Both the position numbers and the translations under genes were made by a program. Shown here piece after piece: positions 7,039 to 13,458 of a stretch of DNA of 13,458 bases (the first letter of the stretch is position 1; each line of letters begins with the position of its first letter). Origin of the DNA: JBEKHI01 sp050012355 (GTDB taxonomy: Bacteria > Actinomycetota > Actinomycetes > Streptosporangiales > Streptosporangiaceae); the NCBI GenBank assembly GCA_050012355.1, contig JBEKHI010000226.1, forward strand, positions 1 to 13,458, written 5' to 3'. Below the pieces are notes generated by a model. That model saw only the letters and a list, made by a program, of their open reading frames with translations, was not told the DNA's origin and made no database searches.

Positions 7039-7067
7039 ATTATAAAGAAACTTTCTTGTTAATTTAA
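7039..7067 (-). promoter_or_regulatory. AT-rich chitinase promoter with embedded palindrome
   Basis: On the minus strand TTAAAT (7067-7062), 17 bases, and a perfect TATAAT (7044-7039) lie about 108 bases upstream of the chitinase start. The spacer contains AAGAAAGTTTCTT (7057-7045), arms AAGAAA/TTTCTT around one base, placed where a repressor would block polymerase. This is a 35-base AT island in a GC-rich region. It does not resemble the DasR site known from Streptomyces chitinases (ACTGGTCTAGACCA type). The regulator is unknown. Confidence 0.6.
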
Positions 7068-7267
7068 GGCTGGAGCAACCCTCGCCCCGGGTGCCGGCAT
7101 CATCGACGACCTGCGGTTCACCTAATACTCCAGCCGTAGATTGTGATCTTCATGTCTGATTCGCGGCTTGCCTCCGGTAATGGCTGGCCTGGGCTCGGGC
7201 CTGGTGGCGATGTCGCGTGCAGATGTGTGAGCGATGAGTTCGGGCGGCGGATCGGGTCTGCCCTAGC

Positions 7268-7948
7268 ATGACTCGAATCATCGCTGACATCTCGGTCTCC
7301 CTCGACGGCTTCGTCACCGGGCCCGACCCCCGCCCGGACAACGGTCTGGGCACCGGCGGCGAGGCCCTGCACACGTGGGCGTTTTCCGACGACCCCAACG
7401 ACCGCCGGGTCCTGCGCGAGGCGACCGCCACCTCGGGCGCCGTCGTCCTCGGCCGCCACCTCTTCGACCTGGTCGACGGGCCGAAAGGCTGGGACGACAC
7501 GACCGGCTACGGCGCCGGCGAGGTCGGCAAGCCCGCGTTCGTCGTCGTGACGAGCTCGCCGCCAGAGTCGGTGCGGACAACCGACCTCGACTGGACGTTC
7601 GTCACCACCGGTCTGCCCGACGCCGTCACCGCCGCGCGCGAGCGAGCCGAGGCGGCGTCGTCGGACAGCGGCAAGGACCTCGACGTCATCCTCATGGGCG
7701 GCGGCGCCACGATCGGCTCGGCGCTCGACGCCGGGCTGGTCGACGCGCTGACGCTGCACCTCGCGCCCATCGTGCTGGGAGCCGGGACACCACTGTTCAC
7801 CGGCGGAGCGCCGCGCACGCTGGTGCAGCGGAGCGTGATCTCGACATCGACCGCGACGCACCTGACCTACGACGTCTCCGGTGATCCGATGACCACTGTC
7901 AACGCCAATGAGATCGCCTCTGGCATCAGGGAGGTTACTTGCCGGTGA
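7268..7948 (+). CDS. DHFR/RibD C-terminal-fold reductase family protein
   Basis: A predicted NADPH-dependent reductase of the RibD_C/dihydrofolate-reductase fold; the substrate is unknown. Hallmarks are the N-terminal strand TRIIADISVSLDGFVTGPDP, VVLGRHLFDLVDG (the family's cofactor-loop GRxTF-type position) and VILMGGGATIGSALDAGLVD followed by LAPIVLGAGTPLF. The usual family end is near HLTYDV (about residue 203). This protein runs 23 residues further (SGDPMTTVNANEIASGIREV...) and its last 14 bases overlap the end of the convergent DUF1345 gene, so its original stop may have been lost. The ATG at 7268 fits the family N-terminus although the ribosome binding site is weak. It is not the housekeeping folA, which is shorter with different motifs. 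Confidence 0.88.
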   Translation: MTRIIADISVSLDGFVTGPDPRPDNGLGTGGEALHTWAFSDDPNDRRVLREATATSGAVVLGRHLFDLVDGPKGWDDTTGYGAGEVGKPAFVVVTSSPPESVRTTDLDWTFVTTGLPDAVTAARERAEAASSDSGKDLDVILMGGGATIGSALDAGLVDALTLHLAPIVLGAGTPLFTGGAPRTLVQRSVISTSTATHLTYDVSGDPMTTVNANEIASGIREVTCR

Positions 7949-8699
7949 GGATCCCGATCGCCACTGCCAGCACGACCGCGTTGTAGAAAAAGCTGATGAC
8001 GCTGTGCACCATCACGTGCCAGCGCATGGCCTGCGAGGTGACATTCACATCGGAGACGGCAAACGAGGTGCCGAGAGTGAACGAGAAATAAAGGAAGTCT
8101 GTCGCCATCGGTGCCACGCAGCCGGGGAACTCCAGGCTGCGGCCCGCGCCCGGGCCACTCGCCGGATCCGCCGTGCCCTCCCGGGCTTCCTGGCCGTAAT
8201 AGCGGCGAGCGTAGAACCTGGCGTACCCGGTGTGCAGCAGTAGCCATGCGGCAACGATCGCGATGCCGCCAAAGAACCTGATCAGCTGCCCGTATGTGGC
8301 GTCCTTACCGTTGAACAGCACCGAATCAGCGCTGGTCATCCCAACCAGGCTGGCGGCGATCGTGAAGCCGAAGCTGAGCCGGGCGCCGGTAAGCAACTGC
8401 CGGCCAAGGCCGCCGCCGGGCCGGACGACGTCCGGCCGCCGCCGACGCCGACGCACCACCACGAAGCCGACGCTCAGGTAGCCCACGGCGAGGAGATCCC
8501 AGCCGATCAGGTAGGCGAGATCGCTGCCCGCGGTCTCGGATAGGAAAACGAAGCCGACACCGAGCGCGATCAGCCCAGCCTCAGCGATCCGGCTGGCGGC
8601 GAACGCGGCCGCCAGGCCAGCCGGTATCCGGCTTCCAGCTACGGCCATCGGCGCCTGGATCCCCCGTTCCTCGGCCTCGTGCCAGGTCGCCGGGCCCAC
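7935..8699 (-). CDS. DUF1345 family membrane protein
   Basis: An integral membrane protein of unknown function. The C-terminal signature DFLYFSFTLGTSFAVSDV, then TSQAMRWHVMVHSVISFFYNA (first part) and VVLAVAIGIL, is typical of DUF1345. Hydrophobic segments lie around IAEAGLIALGVGFVFL, LIGWDLLAVGYLSVGFVVV, LSFGFTIAASLVG, FFGGIAIVAAWLLLHTGYA, DFLYFSFTL and the C-terminal helix, with a basic RRRRRRP loop after the second. The start is GTG at 8699 or, more likely, ATG at 8648 (MAVAGSRIP) with GGGGGA 11 bases upstream. It begins 24 bases (or 75, for the ATG) after the end of the DUF574 methyltransferase on the same strand, so the two are probably co-transcribed. Its 3' end overlaps that of the reductase gene. 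Family is confident, role unknown. Confidence 0.88.
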   Translation of the reverse strand: MGPATWHEAEERGIQAPMAVAGSRIPAGLAAAFAASRIAEAGLIALGVGFVFLSETAGSDLAYLIGWDLLAVGYLSVGFVVVRRRRRRPDVVRPGGGLGRQLLTGARLSFGFTIAASLVGMTSADSVLFNGKDATYGQLIRFFGGIAIVAAWLLLHTGYARFYARRYYGQEAREGTADPASGPGAGRSLEFPGCVAPMATDFLYFSFTLGTSFAVSDVNVTSQAMRWHVMVHSVISFFYNAVVLAVAIGILTGK

Positions 8700-8723
8700 G
8701 CATCGGCTGACCGCAGGTAGTTC

Positions 8724-9653
8724 CTACCCAGTCCGCGCCGCTTGATCACGCGTAAAACTCGTGGTGCCCCAGCCTCGCTCTGGCCAGCCCGTAGCCCAGG
8801 TCTGCGGCCGGGTCGGGTGGATCTTCTCTAACACCACGGGGGCGACACCGCAGTAGGTCCAGGCCTTGTCCGCGTCCGGGCCGGGCTCACCATCTGGACG
8901 CCACCGGGACACGAGCACCAGGCCGGGATCGACGAGCGTCCTTCCGTTGAACATGCGCGCGATCGCATCCCTTGACCGCGGCAGCCAGGTGGCTCCGCGT
9001 TCCGTCGCCGCCTGCGACGCGGCGTGAGTCCGCTCGGGGGCGAACTCATCGGTGGAGTGCGAGATGACGACGTAACTGCCCGGTGCGAGCGCGGCCAGGT
9101 AGCGGGCGGCGATGCCTGCTGGATCATCCTCGTCCACGATGTTGTGGAGCACCGCGATGAAAAGCAGCCCCACGGGCTCGCTGAAGTCGAGCAGTTCCCC
9201 CGCCCCGGCGAGTACCTTGTCCGCATCCCGCAGGTCCGCCGGGACCACCGCGATGTTCTTGTTGTCGCTCATCCGGGCCTGGGCGTGGCGGACCACGACG
9301 GGGTCGTTGTCGACATAAACGACACGGGCGTCCGGGTGCCCCTGCTGGGCGACCTCGTACGTGTTCGGGCTGGTCGGGAGCCCGGTGCCGATGTCGAGAA
9401 ACTGGCGGATGCCCGCGTCGCGCAGGAACCGCACCGCGCGGACGAGGAACGCACGGTTCTCCCGCGACGACACCCGCATCTCGGGCATGTGCTTAAGCCC
9501 GACCTCGGCCATCTCCCGGTCGGCAGCGAAGTTGTCCTTGCCCCCCAATATGTAATCGTAGACACGCGCGGGGTGCGGGACGTCAGTGCGAATGCCAAGC
9601 GAGACCCACACGTCCTGCCATTCCTGTCCGTCCGGATGCTCGTACCGCGTCAC
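8724..9653 (-). CDS. DUF574 (Methyltransf_19) SAM-dependent methyltransferase
   Basis: A member of the large actinomycete-specific DUF574 family of predicted SAM-dependent methyltransferases; substrates are mostly unknown. GTG at 9653 has AGGAG 7 bases upstream. Family hallmarks: ARVYDYILGGKDNFAADRE (29-47), ENRAFLVRAVRFL, motif I FLDIGTGLPTSPNTYEVAQ (85-103), the acidic strand VVYVDNDP (111-118) and the D[FL]SEPVGLLFIAVLH strand with GSYVVISHSTDE. The C-terminus reaches the usual TYCGVA, then continues about 36 residues (PVVLEKIHPTRPQTWATG...), longer than most relatives I know, possibly by loss of the ancestral stop. It sits upstream of the DUF1345 gene in a likely operon. These genes are often next to regulators or mobile DNA in Streptomyces, but no such partner is intact here. 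Confidence 0.92.
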   Translation of the reverse strand: MTRYEHPDGQEWQDVWVSLGIRTDVPHPARVYDYILGGKDNFAADREMAEVGLKHMPEMRVSSRENRAFLVRAVRFLRDAGIRQFLDIGTGLPTSPNTYEVAQQGHPDARVVYVDNDPVVVRHAQARMSDNKNIAVVPADLRDADKVLAGAGELLDFSEPVGLLFIAVLHNIVDEDDPAGIAARYLAALAPGSYVVISHSTDEFAPERTHAASQAATERGATWLPRSRDAIARMFNGRTLVDPGLVLVSRWRPDGEPGPDADKAWTYCGVAPVVLEKIHPTRPQTWATGWPERGWGTTSFTRDQAARTG

Positions 9654-10075
9654 CGCAGGGCTCCTGATCGCATATTCGTTCTATGGCTGGGCAGTCTTAT
9701 GCTACTGCGACCCGCCCGAACATTGCTCGTCCACGCATCACCGAGATGGCATTAGACACCTGAAATGATCATCTCCGATAGCCCATTCTTCGCACAGACA
9801 ATTACTGTATGTAGCAGCCTTGCCGCCATGCCGTAGTCGTTCTCCAATGTGGCAGCCGCGACGCTGCCGCTCGTGGCCCTAACCGCCTGGCGAGCGCTGG
9901 CGGACCACGCGGCCCTGCAACCCGGCGAGCGGGGAGGCAGAAGCCGCTGGCTTCCGTTTCGACGACCGATCAGCGGCAGATGCGCGGCGCTGGCGATGCA
10001 GAAACATACAGTCCGGCCGCCTAGCGGCTCGGCCGCAAGCAGCGCCGCAGTCCGCTGCGCCGACAGGAGAAGCAA
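9654..10075. other. Intergenic region between divergent methyltransferase and VOC genes
   Basis: About 420 bases. It must hold the promoters of both divergent genes, but I find no convincing hexamer pair. Open frames on both strands (for example 9752-10102 minus) have no family resemblance and no ribosome binding site. The part nearest the methyltransferase (9660-9830) is clearly less GC-rich than the genes. Confidence 0.4.
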
Positions 10076-10492
10076 ATGACCCGGACCGCATTCATCGACC
10101 ACATCGGCATAGGTGTCCCTGACCTCGCGGCCGCCAAGCGATACTACGACGGACTAATGCCGATTCTGGGGCTTCGGGCCTGGTTCCCGACGACGGAAGC
10201 CGGAGAGTTCAACTACGGCCCCGATGGCGCCCTTGGTTCTCAGATCTTCTTCTACCAGGCACTCGAGCCCGGACCTCACTCACGCCACAGCACCGGCCTG
10301 CAGCACCTGTCCTTCATGGTGTCGAGCCGTGCCACCGTCCGTGAGGCACACGGCTGGGCGGTTGCTCACAACGGCGAGGTCGTTCATGAACCCCGCGAGT
10401 TCCCCGAGTACGGCGAGCACTACGCCACCTACTTCCTTGATCCCCACGGTTTCATGCTCGAGGTCGTCTGCCACAGCGCCGAGGAGACGTGA
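10076..10492 (+). CDS. VOC (glyoxalase/bleomycin resistance/dioxygenase) superfamily protein
   Basis: A single-chain VOC protein of 138 residues, with two beta-alpha-beta-beta-beta modules. ATG at 10076 has AGGAGA 5 bases upstream. FIDHIGIGVPDLAAAKRYYD opens the first module, with ligand His 9. GLQHLSFMV brings His 77 and HGFMLEVVCH brings Glu 129, so a His/His/Glu metal site is visible. HYATYFLDPHG is the usual turn before the last strand. Possible roles are a lactoylglutathione lyase-like isomerase, a dioxygenase or a drug-binding protein; the sequence does not decide. It overlaps nothing and has no clear operon partner, as the next plus-strand material is a kinase remnant. Confidence 0.9.
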   Translation: MTRTAFIDHIGIGVPDLAAAKRYYDGLMPILGLRAWFPTTEAGEFNYGPDGALGSQIFFYQALEPGPHSRHSTGLQHLSFMVSSRATVREAHGWAVAHNGEVVHEPREFPEYGEHYATYFLDPHGFMLEVVCHSAEET

Positions 10493-10843
10493 CAACCGGC
10501 CCGCAGGCTCAGGCCCACGCTCCGGCGAGTGTTCCGTGAAGCGAGCGGTCACTCTCGACGCGGCACGATGGTCACCGCTGGCGCTCGAGCCCACCGACCC
10601 CGCCACGCGTACTTCCCGGCCGCTAGGCGCGCCCGATTCCGGCGTCCGACGCTCTGTGAATACATGCGGATCACAGCCTGATCATGCACGCAGCCACGCC
10701 CGCCCATCGACATCAGCGCGCATCGCGCTCAGCTTCCGCGCATACGCCAGATCGATCAGTTATGGACGCCTGATCTCATGGATAGCGACGTTCCGATCGC
10801 CTCGCATATCGGTTCTCGATCGCTATTCTGGTCGCAGGCCGCA
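10493..10843. other. Spacer downstream of the VOC gene, no supportable gene
   Basis: About 350 bases. Frames are open on both strands but give Ser/Arg-rich translations typical of shadows. Nothing recognisable apart from a possible continuation of the kinase remnant to its right. Confidence 0.4.
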
Positions 10844-11070
10844 ATGCACATCCTGCTCGACGAGCGGGCGCAGCCCGCCTGGGAGGTTTCGATAGGGCAA
10901 TCTCGGCCCGGGAAGCCCTCATGGGTGTCCTCGTCCCGCTCACGCCAGAGGGTTTTGCCGGCCCGGACCTGGCGAGCGGCGCCACGATCGATCATCGTGC
11001 GGATCTTTACGCTCTCGGCGCGGTGCCTCCCGCTGCGGGATTTCCGGCTCAGGTGCCCCCATCCCGGTAG
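10844..11070 (+). pseudogene. Probable Ser/Thr protein kinase fragment, frameshifted
   Basis: Two frames together read like the middle of a bacterial Ser/Thr kinase. From 10844 MHILLDERAQ resembles the catalytic-loop N[IV]LLDE segment. The frame then changes near 10870-10885 to ARLGGFDRAISAREALM (degenerate DFG region) and GFAGPDLASGATIDHRADLY, followed by ALGAV, which matches the activation-segment end PExxxG...DHRADLYALG in this family. It stops at TAG 11068. The N-lobe with its glycine loop and lysine, the HRDLK sequence and the C-lobe end are all missing, and DFG is altered. This is a relic without activity. The assignment rests mainly on the ATIDHRADLYALGAV stretch. Confidence 0.45.
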
Positions 11071-11108
11071 CGCCAAGACGTTCCGCCACGCCTGAACACG
11101 CTCTTATG

Positions 11109-11122
11109 GTAACTCCAGTTAC
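11109..11122. repeat. Palindrome GTAACTCCAGTTAC
   Basis: GTAACT and AGTTAC are perfect reverse complements around CC, a typical operator shape for TetR/MarR-like regulators. It lies between the kinase remnant and the end of the acyl-CoA ligase, with no intact gene start beside it, so it may be an orphan site. Confidence 0.35.
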
Positions 11123-11179
11123 ATATCCTGGCCGCCTCGGTGGCTGCCAGCGCTGCTCGGTCGGATCGGTCCCGGCCTG

Positions 11180-12766
11180 CTACTGGCGGGACAGGTTAGG
11201 GGCGCTGGCGCGGAGCACGTATTTCTGGATCTTGCCGGTCGCGGTCTTCGGCAGTTCGTTCACCAGCGTCACTCCCCTGGGCGCCTTGAAGTGCGCCAGG
11301 CGAGCGCGGGCGAAGTCGATCAGCTCCTGCTCGTCCGCCGCCTGGCCGGAACGCAGGACGACGAACGCGTGCGGCGTCTCGCCCCATTTTTCGCTGGGCA
11401 GCCCGACGATCGCCACCTCCTCCACGGCGGGATGGCGCAGCAGCGTTCCCTCGACCTCCACCGAGGAGATGTTCTCCCCGCCGCTGATGATCACGTCCTT
11501 GATCCGGTCGCGGATCTCCACGTAGCCGTCCGGATGGACGACGGCCGCGTCGCCGGTGCTGAACCAGCCGTCGCCCATGGCTCGTTCGGTGGCCTCGGGG
11601 TCGTTGTAGTACCCGGCCATGACGACGTTGCCGCGCACGATGATCTCGCCGAGCGTCGTGCCATCGGCAGGCACCTCGTCGCCCTTGTCGTCGACGACCA
11701 GCAGTTCACCGGACGTCAGCAGTTCGACGCCCTGCCGCGCCTTCACCACTGCACGTTCGGCAGGCGAAAGGCCCGCGTGCTCCGGGAGCGCGGCGCAAAC
11801 GGTGATGAAGGGCGCGGTCTCGGTGAGCCCGTAGACATGGGTGATCTCCCAGCCGAACTCGCCCTCCAGCCGCTCGATCGTGGCCGCCGCGGGCGGGGCG
11901 CCCGCCGTGACGACACGGACGCCGGGCGGCACGTCGCCGCGGGCCTCGGCCGGCGCGTTGGCGAGCGAGATGAGCACCGTGGGCGCCGCGGACAGCCAGC
12001 CCACGTTCTCCGCGCGGATCAGCGAGAACACGGCGGCTGGCTCCACCTTGCGCAGGCAAACGTGCGTCGCGCCGGCCGCCGTCACCGTCCACGTATAGGT
12101 CCAGCCGTTGGCGTGGAACATCGGAAGCGTCCACAGGTAGCGCTCGCCGACCGCCATCGGCAGGTGCAGCAGGGTGCCGATCACGTTCATGGCGGCGTTC
12201 CGGTGCGTGATCATCACGCCCTTCGGGCGCGCGGTGGTGCCGCTGGTGTAGTTGATCGTGAGCAGGTCGTGCTCGCTGATCTCCGGCTGGGTGAAGCCCG
12301 GTTCCGCCGCCGCGATCGCGGCCTCGTAATCCAGCCAGCCGTCTGCCAGGCCGCCTTCAAAAGCCACGAAGCTCCTCACTCCGGGCATCTGCTCGCGTAC
12401 GCCGTCGATGGCCGCCAGATAGTCGCTGTGCGCGCAGATCACGGTGGCACCGGAGTGGTTGACGATGTAGATGAAGTCGTCCGGCGTGAGCCGGTAGTTG
12501 ACCGGCACGAGGACGGCGCCGATCTGGGGCACGGCGTAGAAGGCTTCGAGCTGAGCGTGGGTGTTCGGCGCGATCGTGGCGACCCGGTCGCCCGGCCGGA
12601 CACCCAGTCCTTGCAGCACAGCCGACCAGCGGTCGCACCGGTCGAAGAACTCCTCATACGTGAGCCGGAGGCCGCCGTCGACGACCGCCTCACGCGCACC
12701 GTGCAGGCGACGCGTCCGGCGGGCGAAGTGCAGCGGAGACAGCGCTGTTTCCATGATCCGGATCAT
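11180..12766 (-). CDS. Acyl-CoA synthetase (AMP-dependent ligase, medium/long-chain fatty acid type)
   Basis: Activates a carboxylic acid with ATP to acyl-AMP, then to acyl-CoA. The 528-residue protein carries the whole ANL set: YTSGTTARPKG (173-183, phosphate loop), PMFHANGW, VYGLTE (311-316), GWFSTGD (400-406), YVEIRDRIKDVIISGGENIS (415-434, hinge region) and PKTATGKIQK with catalytic Lys 512. The sequence style is that of the AlkK/medium-chain and benzoate/plant AAE-like group, but the substrate cannot be fixed from sequence. The start is ATG at 12766 or, equally plausibly, ATG at 12754 (METALSPLHF); GGTGG lies one base before the first. It starts 22 bases after the 102-aa ORF, suggesting co-transcription. 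Confidence 0.93.
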   Translation of the reverse strand: MIRIMETALSPLHFARRTRRLHGAREAVVDGGLRLTYEEFFDRCDRWSAVLQGLGVRPGDRVATIAPNTHAQLEAFYAVPQIGAVLVPVNYRLTPDDFIYIVNHSGATVICAHSDYLAAIDGVREQMPGVRSFVAFEGGLADGWLDYEAAIAAAEPGFTQPEISEHDLLTINYTSGTTARPKGVMITHRNAAMNVIGTLLHLPMAVGERYLWTLPMFHANGWTYTWTVTAAGATHVCLRKVEPAAVFSLIRAENVGWLSAAPTVLISLANAPAEARGDVPPGVRVVTAGAPPAAATIERLEGEFGWEITHVYGLTETAPFITVCAALPEHAGLSPAERAVVKARQGVELLTSGELLVVDDKGDEVPADGTTLGEIIVRGNVVMAGYYNDPEATERAMGDGWFSTGDAAVVHPDGYVEIRDRIKDVIISGGENISSVEVEGTLLRHPAVEEVAIVGLPSEKWGETPHAFVVLRSGQAADEQELIDFARARLAHFKAPRGVTLVNELPKTATGKIQKYVLRASAPNLSRQ

Positions 12767-12788
12767 TCCACCAGCGGGGCGCCTTTTC

Positions 12789-13097
12789 CTAGAGGACCCG
12801 GGCGCACGGCAGCAGTATCAGCTTCTTGGTGATCTTGCCGGCCCGATTGCGCGGGCCGACCAGGCTGAACGCGCGGACGGCGAGGTCCGACGGGCCGGTG
12901 CGGGCGAGTTCCGCGCAGTAATGGTCGTAGACCCGGTGCGCCTGCGCCGCGGCCGGCATGCCGGCAAGCAGTACATCCTCCTGGGATGCCACGCGGGCGC
13001 GGACCGCGGCGACGTCTTCGGGGGCGCCGCCCAGGATCGTGCACCCCCGTCCAGGGCAGGCCAGGATGAGCGTGCCCGGAGGAGTCCGGGCCGCCAT
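12789..13097 (-). CDS. Hypothetical protein, 102 aa, upstream of the acyl-CoA ligase
   Basis: An ORF with strong third-position GC bias, so likely coding. ATG at 13097 follows an in-frame TGA seven bases upstream, so no longer start exists. The sequence begins MAARTPPGTLILACPGRGC and includes APEDVAAVRARVASQEDVLL and RVYDHYCAELARTGPSDLAV, ending KKLILLPCARVL. No signal peptide or clear membrane helix, and three cysteines. I recognise no family. It could also be the tail of a once-longer gene, since its N-terminus is Pro/Gly-rich and abuts degraded sequence. Same strand as the ligase, 22 bases apart. Confidence 0.5.
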   Translation of the reverse strand: MAARTPPGTLILACPGRGCTILGGAPEDVAAVRARVASQEDVLLAGMPAAAQAHRVYDHYCAELARTGPSDLAVRAFSLVGPRNRAGKITKKLILLPCARVL

Positions 13098-13341
13098 GGG
13101 CGATCAGCCCGCCGGGGATGAGAACGGCGCCCCCGCAGACACGCGGCGACCCCGGCGCCCCGGGGCGGAGCCCAGGCCGTGAGTCCATGCCCACGGACAT
13201 CGAGTGAACTCCCCCGCACGGTGACCAGGGCCGACCCCGCAGCGGGCAGGAAACCGGGTGTCCCTCCAGAACTTCGCTCTCGGGGCAGCCCGGGGTCCTG
13301 GAGTCAGTTTCCGGTCGCTGCCCGGTATTTCGCCACGATAT

Positions 13342-13458
13342 GGCCTTACGGGCATGCTCGGCATACCTCGCGAGCACCTGCCGCAACGCCGCCGCGTGCT
13401 CCCCGTTCAAGTCGATCTCGTACCCGGCGCCATCCAGCCCGAACCGTACAGTCCCCTC
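13342..13458 (-). pseudogene. Lsr2-like nucleoid protein fragment (N-terminal domain, truncated)
   Basis: Entering from the right edge, the minus strand reads EGTVRFGLDGAGYEIDLNGE then HAAALRQVLARYAEHARKA. This is the N-terminal oligomerisation domain of Lsr2, the actinomycete H-NS-like DNA-bridging silencer (family pattern: DETVxFxLDGxxYEIDL...A..LR..L..Y...AR). After ARKA the family would continue through a linker to the DNA-binding domain with IRxWA and an RGR AT-hook. Here the frame stays open to 12763 but the translation (ISWRNTGQRPETDSRTPGCP...) is Pro/Arg/Gly-rich with no IRxWA or RGR motif in any frame I checked. The C-terminal domain is therefore lost, giving either a truncated protein or a relic. 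The start lies beyond the window. Confidence 0.65.

Noticed and set aside
7118..7861. 247-codon minus-strand open frame
   Set aside because: Shadow of the DHFR-fold reductase on the other strand; no motifs.
9024..9755. 243-codon plus-strand open frame
   Set aside because: Antisense of the DUF574 methyltransferase.
9752..10102. 116-codon minus-strand open frame
   Set aside because: No ribosome binding site or family features; it overlaps the start of the well-supported VOC gene.
10756..11076. Open frames on the minus strand opposite the kinase remnant
   Set aside because: The plus-strand kinase-like reading explains the sequence better; the minus-strand translations have no recognisable motif.
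11291..12832. 513-codon plus-strand open frame
   Set aside because: It lies opposite the acyl-CoA ligase, whose motifs are complete. The translation is His/Arg/Val-rich without family resemblance, a typical high-GC antisense shadow.

Overview
The window is high-GC DNA with dense coding on both strands, GTG starts and strong third-position GC bias. The gene set (a DUF574 methyltransferase, an Lsr2-type N-terminus, a DUF1345 membrane protein, a second EF-G-like factor, a secreted CBM5/12-GH18 chitinase) points to a soil actinomycete of the Streptomyces/Streptosporangiales type. I cannot place it more precisely from sequence alone. There is no rRNA, tRNA, CRISPR array or complete insertion sequence.

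Layout. (1) 1-1440: a minus-strand unit of a 54-residue membrane peptide followed by a membrane glycosyltransferase of family 2. The glycosyltransferase carries a one-base expansion of a C-tract (746-749) inside its DDGS motif and runs off the left edge. An isolated perfect 14-bp hairpin (1450-1484) lies just upstream. (2) 1485-2570: mostly non-coding, with an Uma2-family nuclease remnant that has lost its catalytic middle. (3) 2571-3083: a five-helix membrane protein of unknown role. (4) 3100-5626: the most interesting block. A plus-strand EF-G-like translational GTPase with all G motifs intact is preceded by a 34-codon arginine-rich leader ORF with a strong ribosome binding site, three stem-loops and a terminator-like hairpin between leader and gene. 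This is the layout of a ribosome-mediated attenuator. (5) 5615-7067: a secreted chitinase on the minus strand, convergent with the EF-G-like gene across a shared strong hairpin and driven from an unusually AT-rich promoter with an embedded palindrome. (6) 7268-9653: a DHFR/RibD-fold reductase whose end overlaps a convergent two-gene unit (DUF574 methyltransferase then DUF1345 membrane protein). (7) 9654-11180: a VOC-family protein with a good ribosome binding site, then spacer DNA holding a probable Ser/Thr kinase remnant. (8) 11180-13458: a minus-strand set of an Lsr2-like fragment, a 102-residue unknown protein and an intact acyl-CoA ligase.

The genes do not form one pathway. The window reads as an accessory, decaying stretch (four broken or truncated genes) punctuated by intact self-contained functions. 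The best candidate for an undescribed system is the leader/attenuator plus EF-G-like gene, which may sense ribosome stalling and induce a specialised translation factor. That role is inference.
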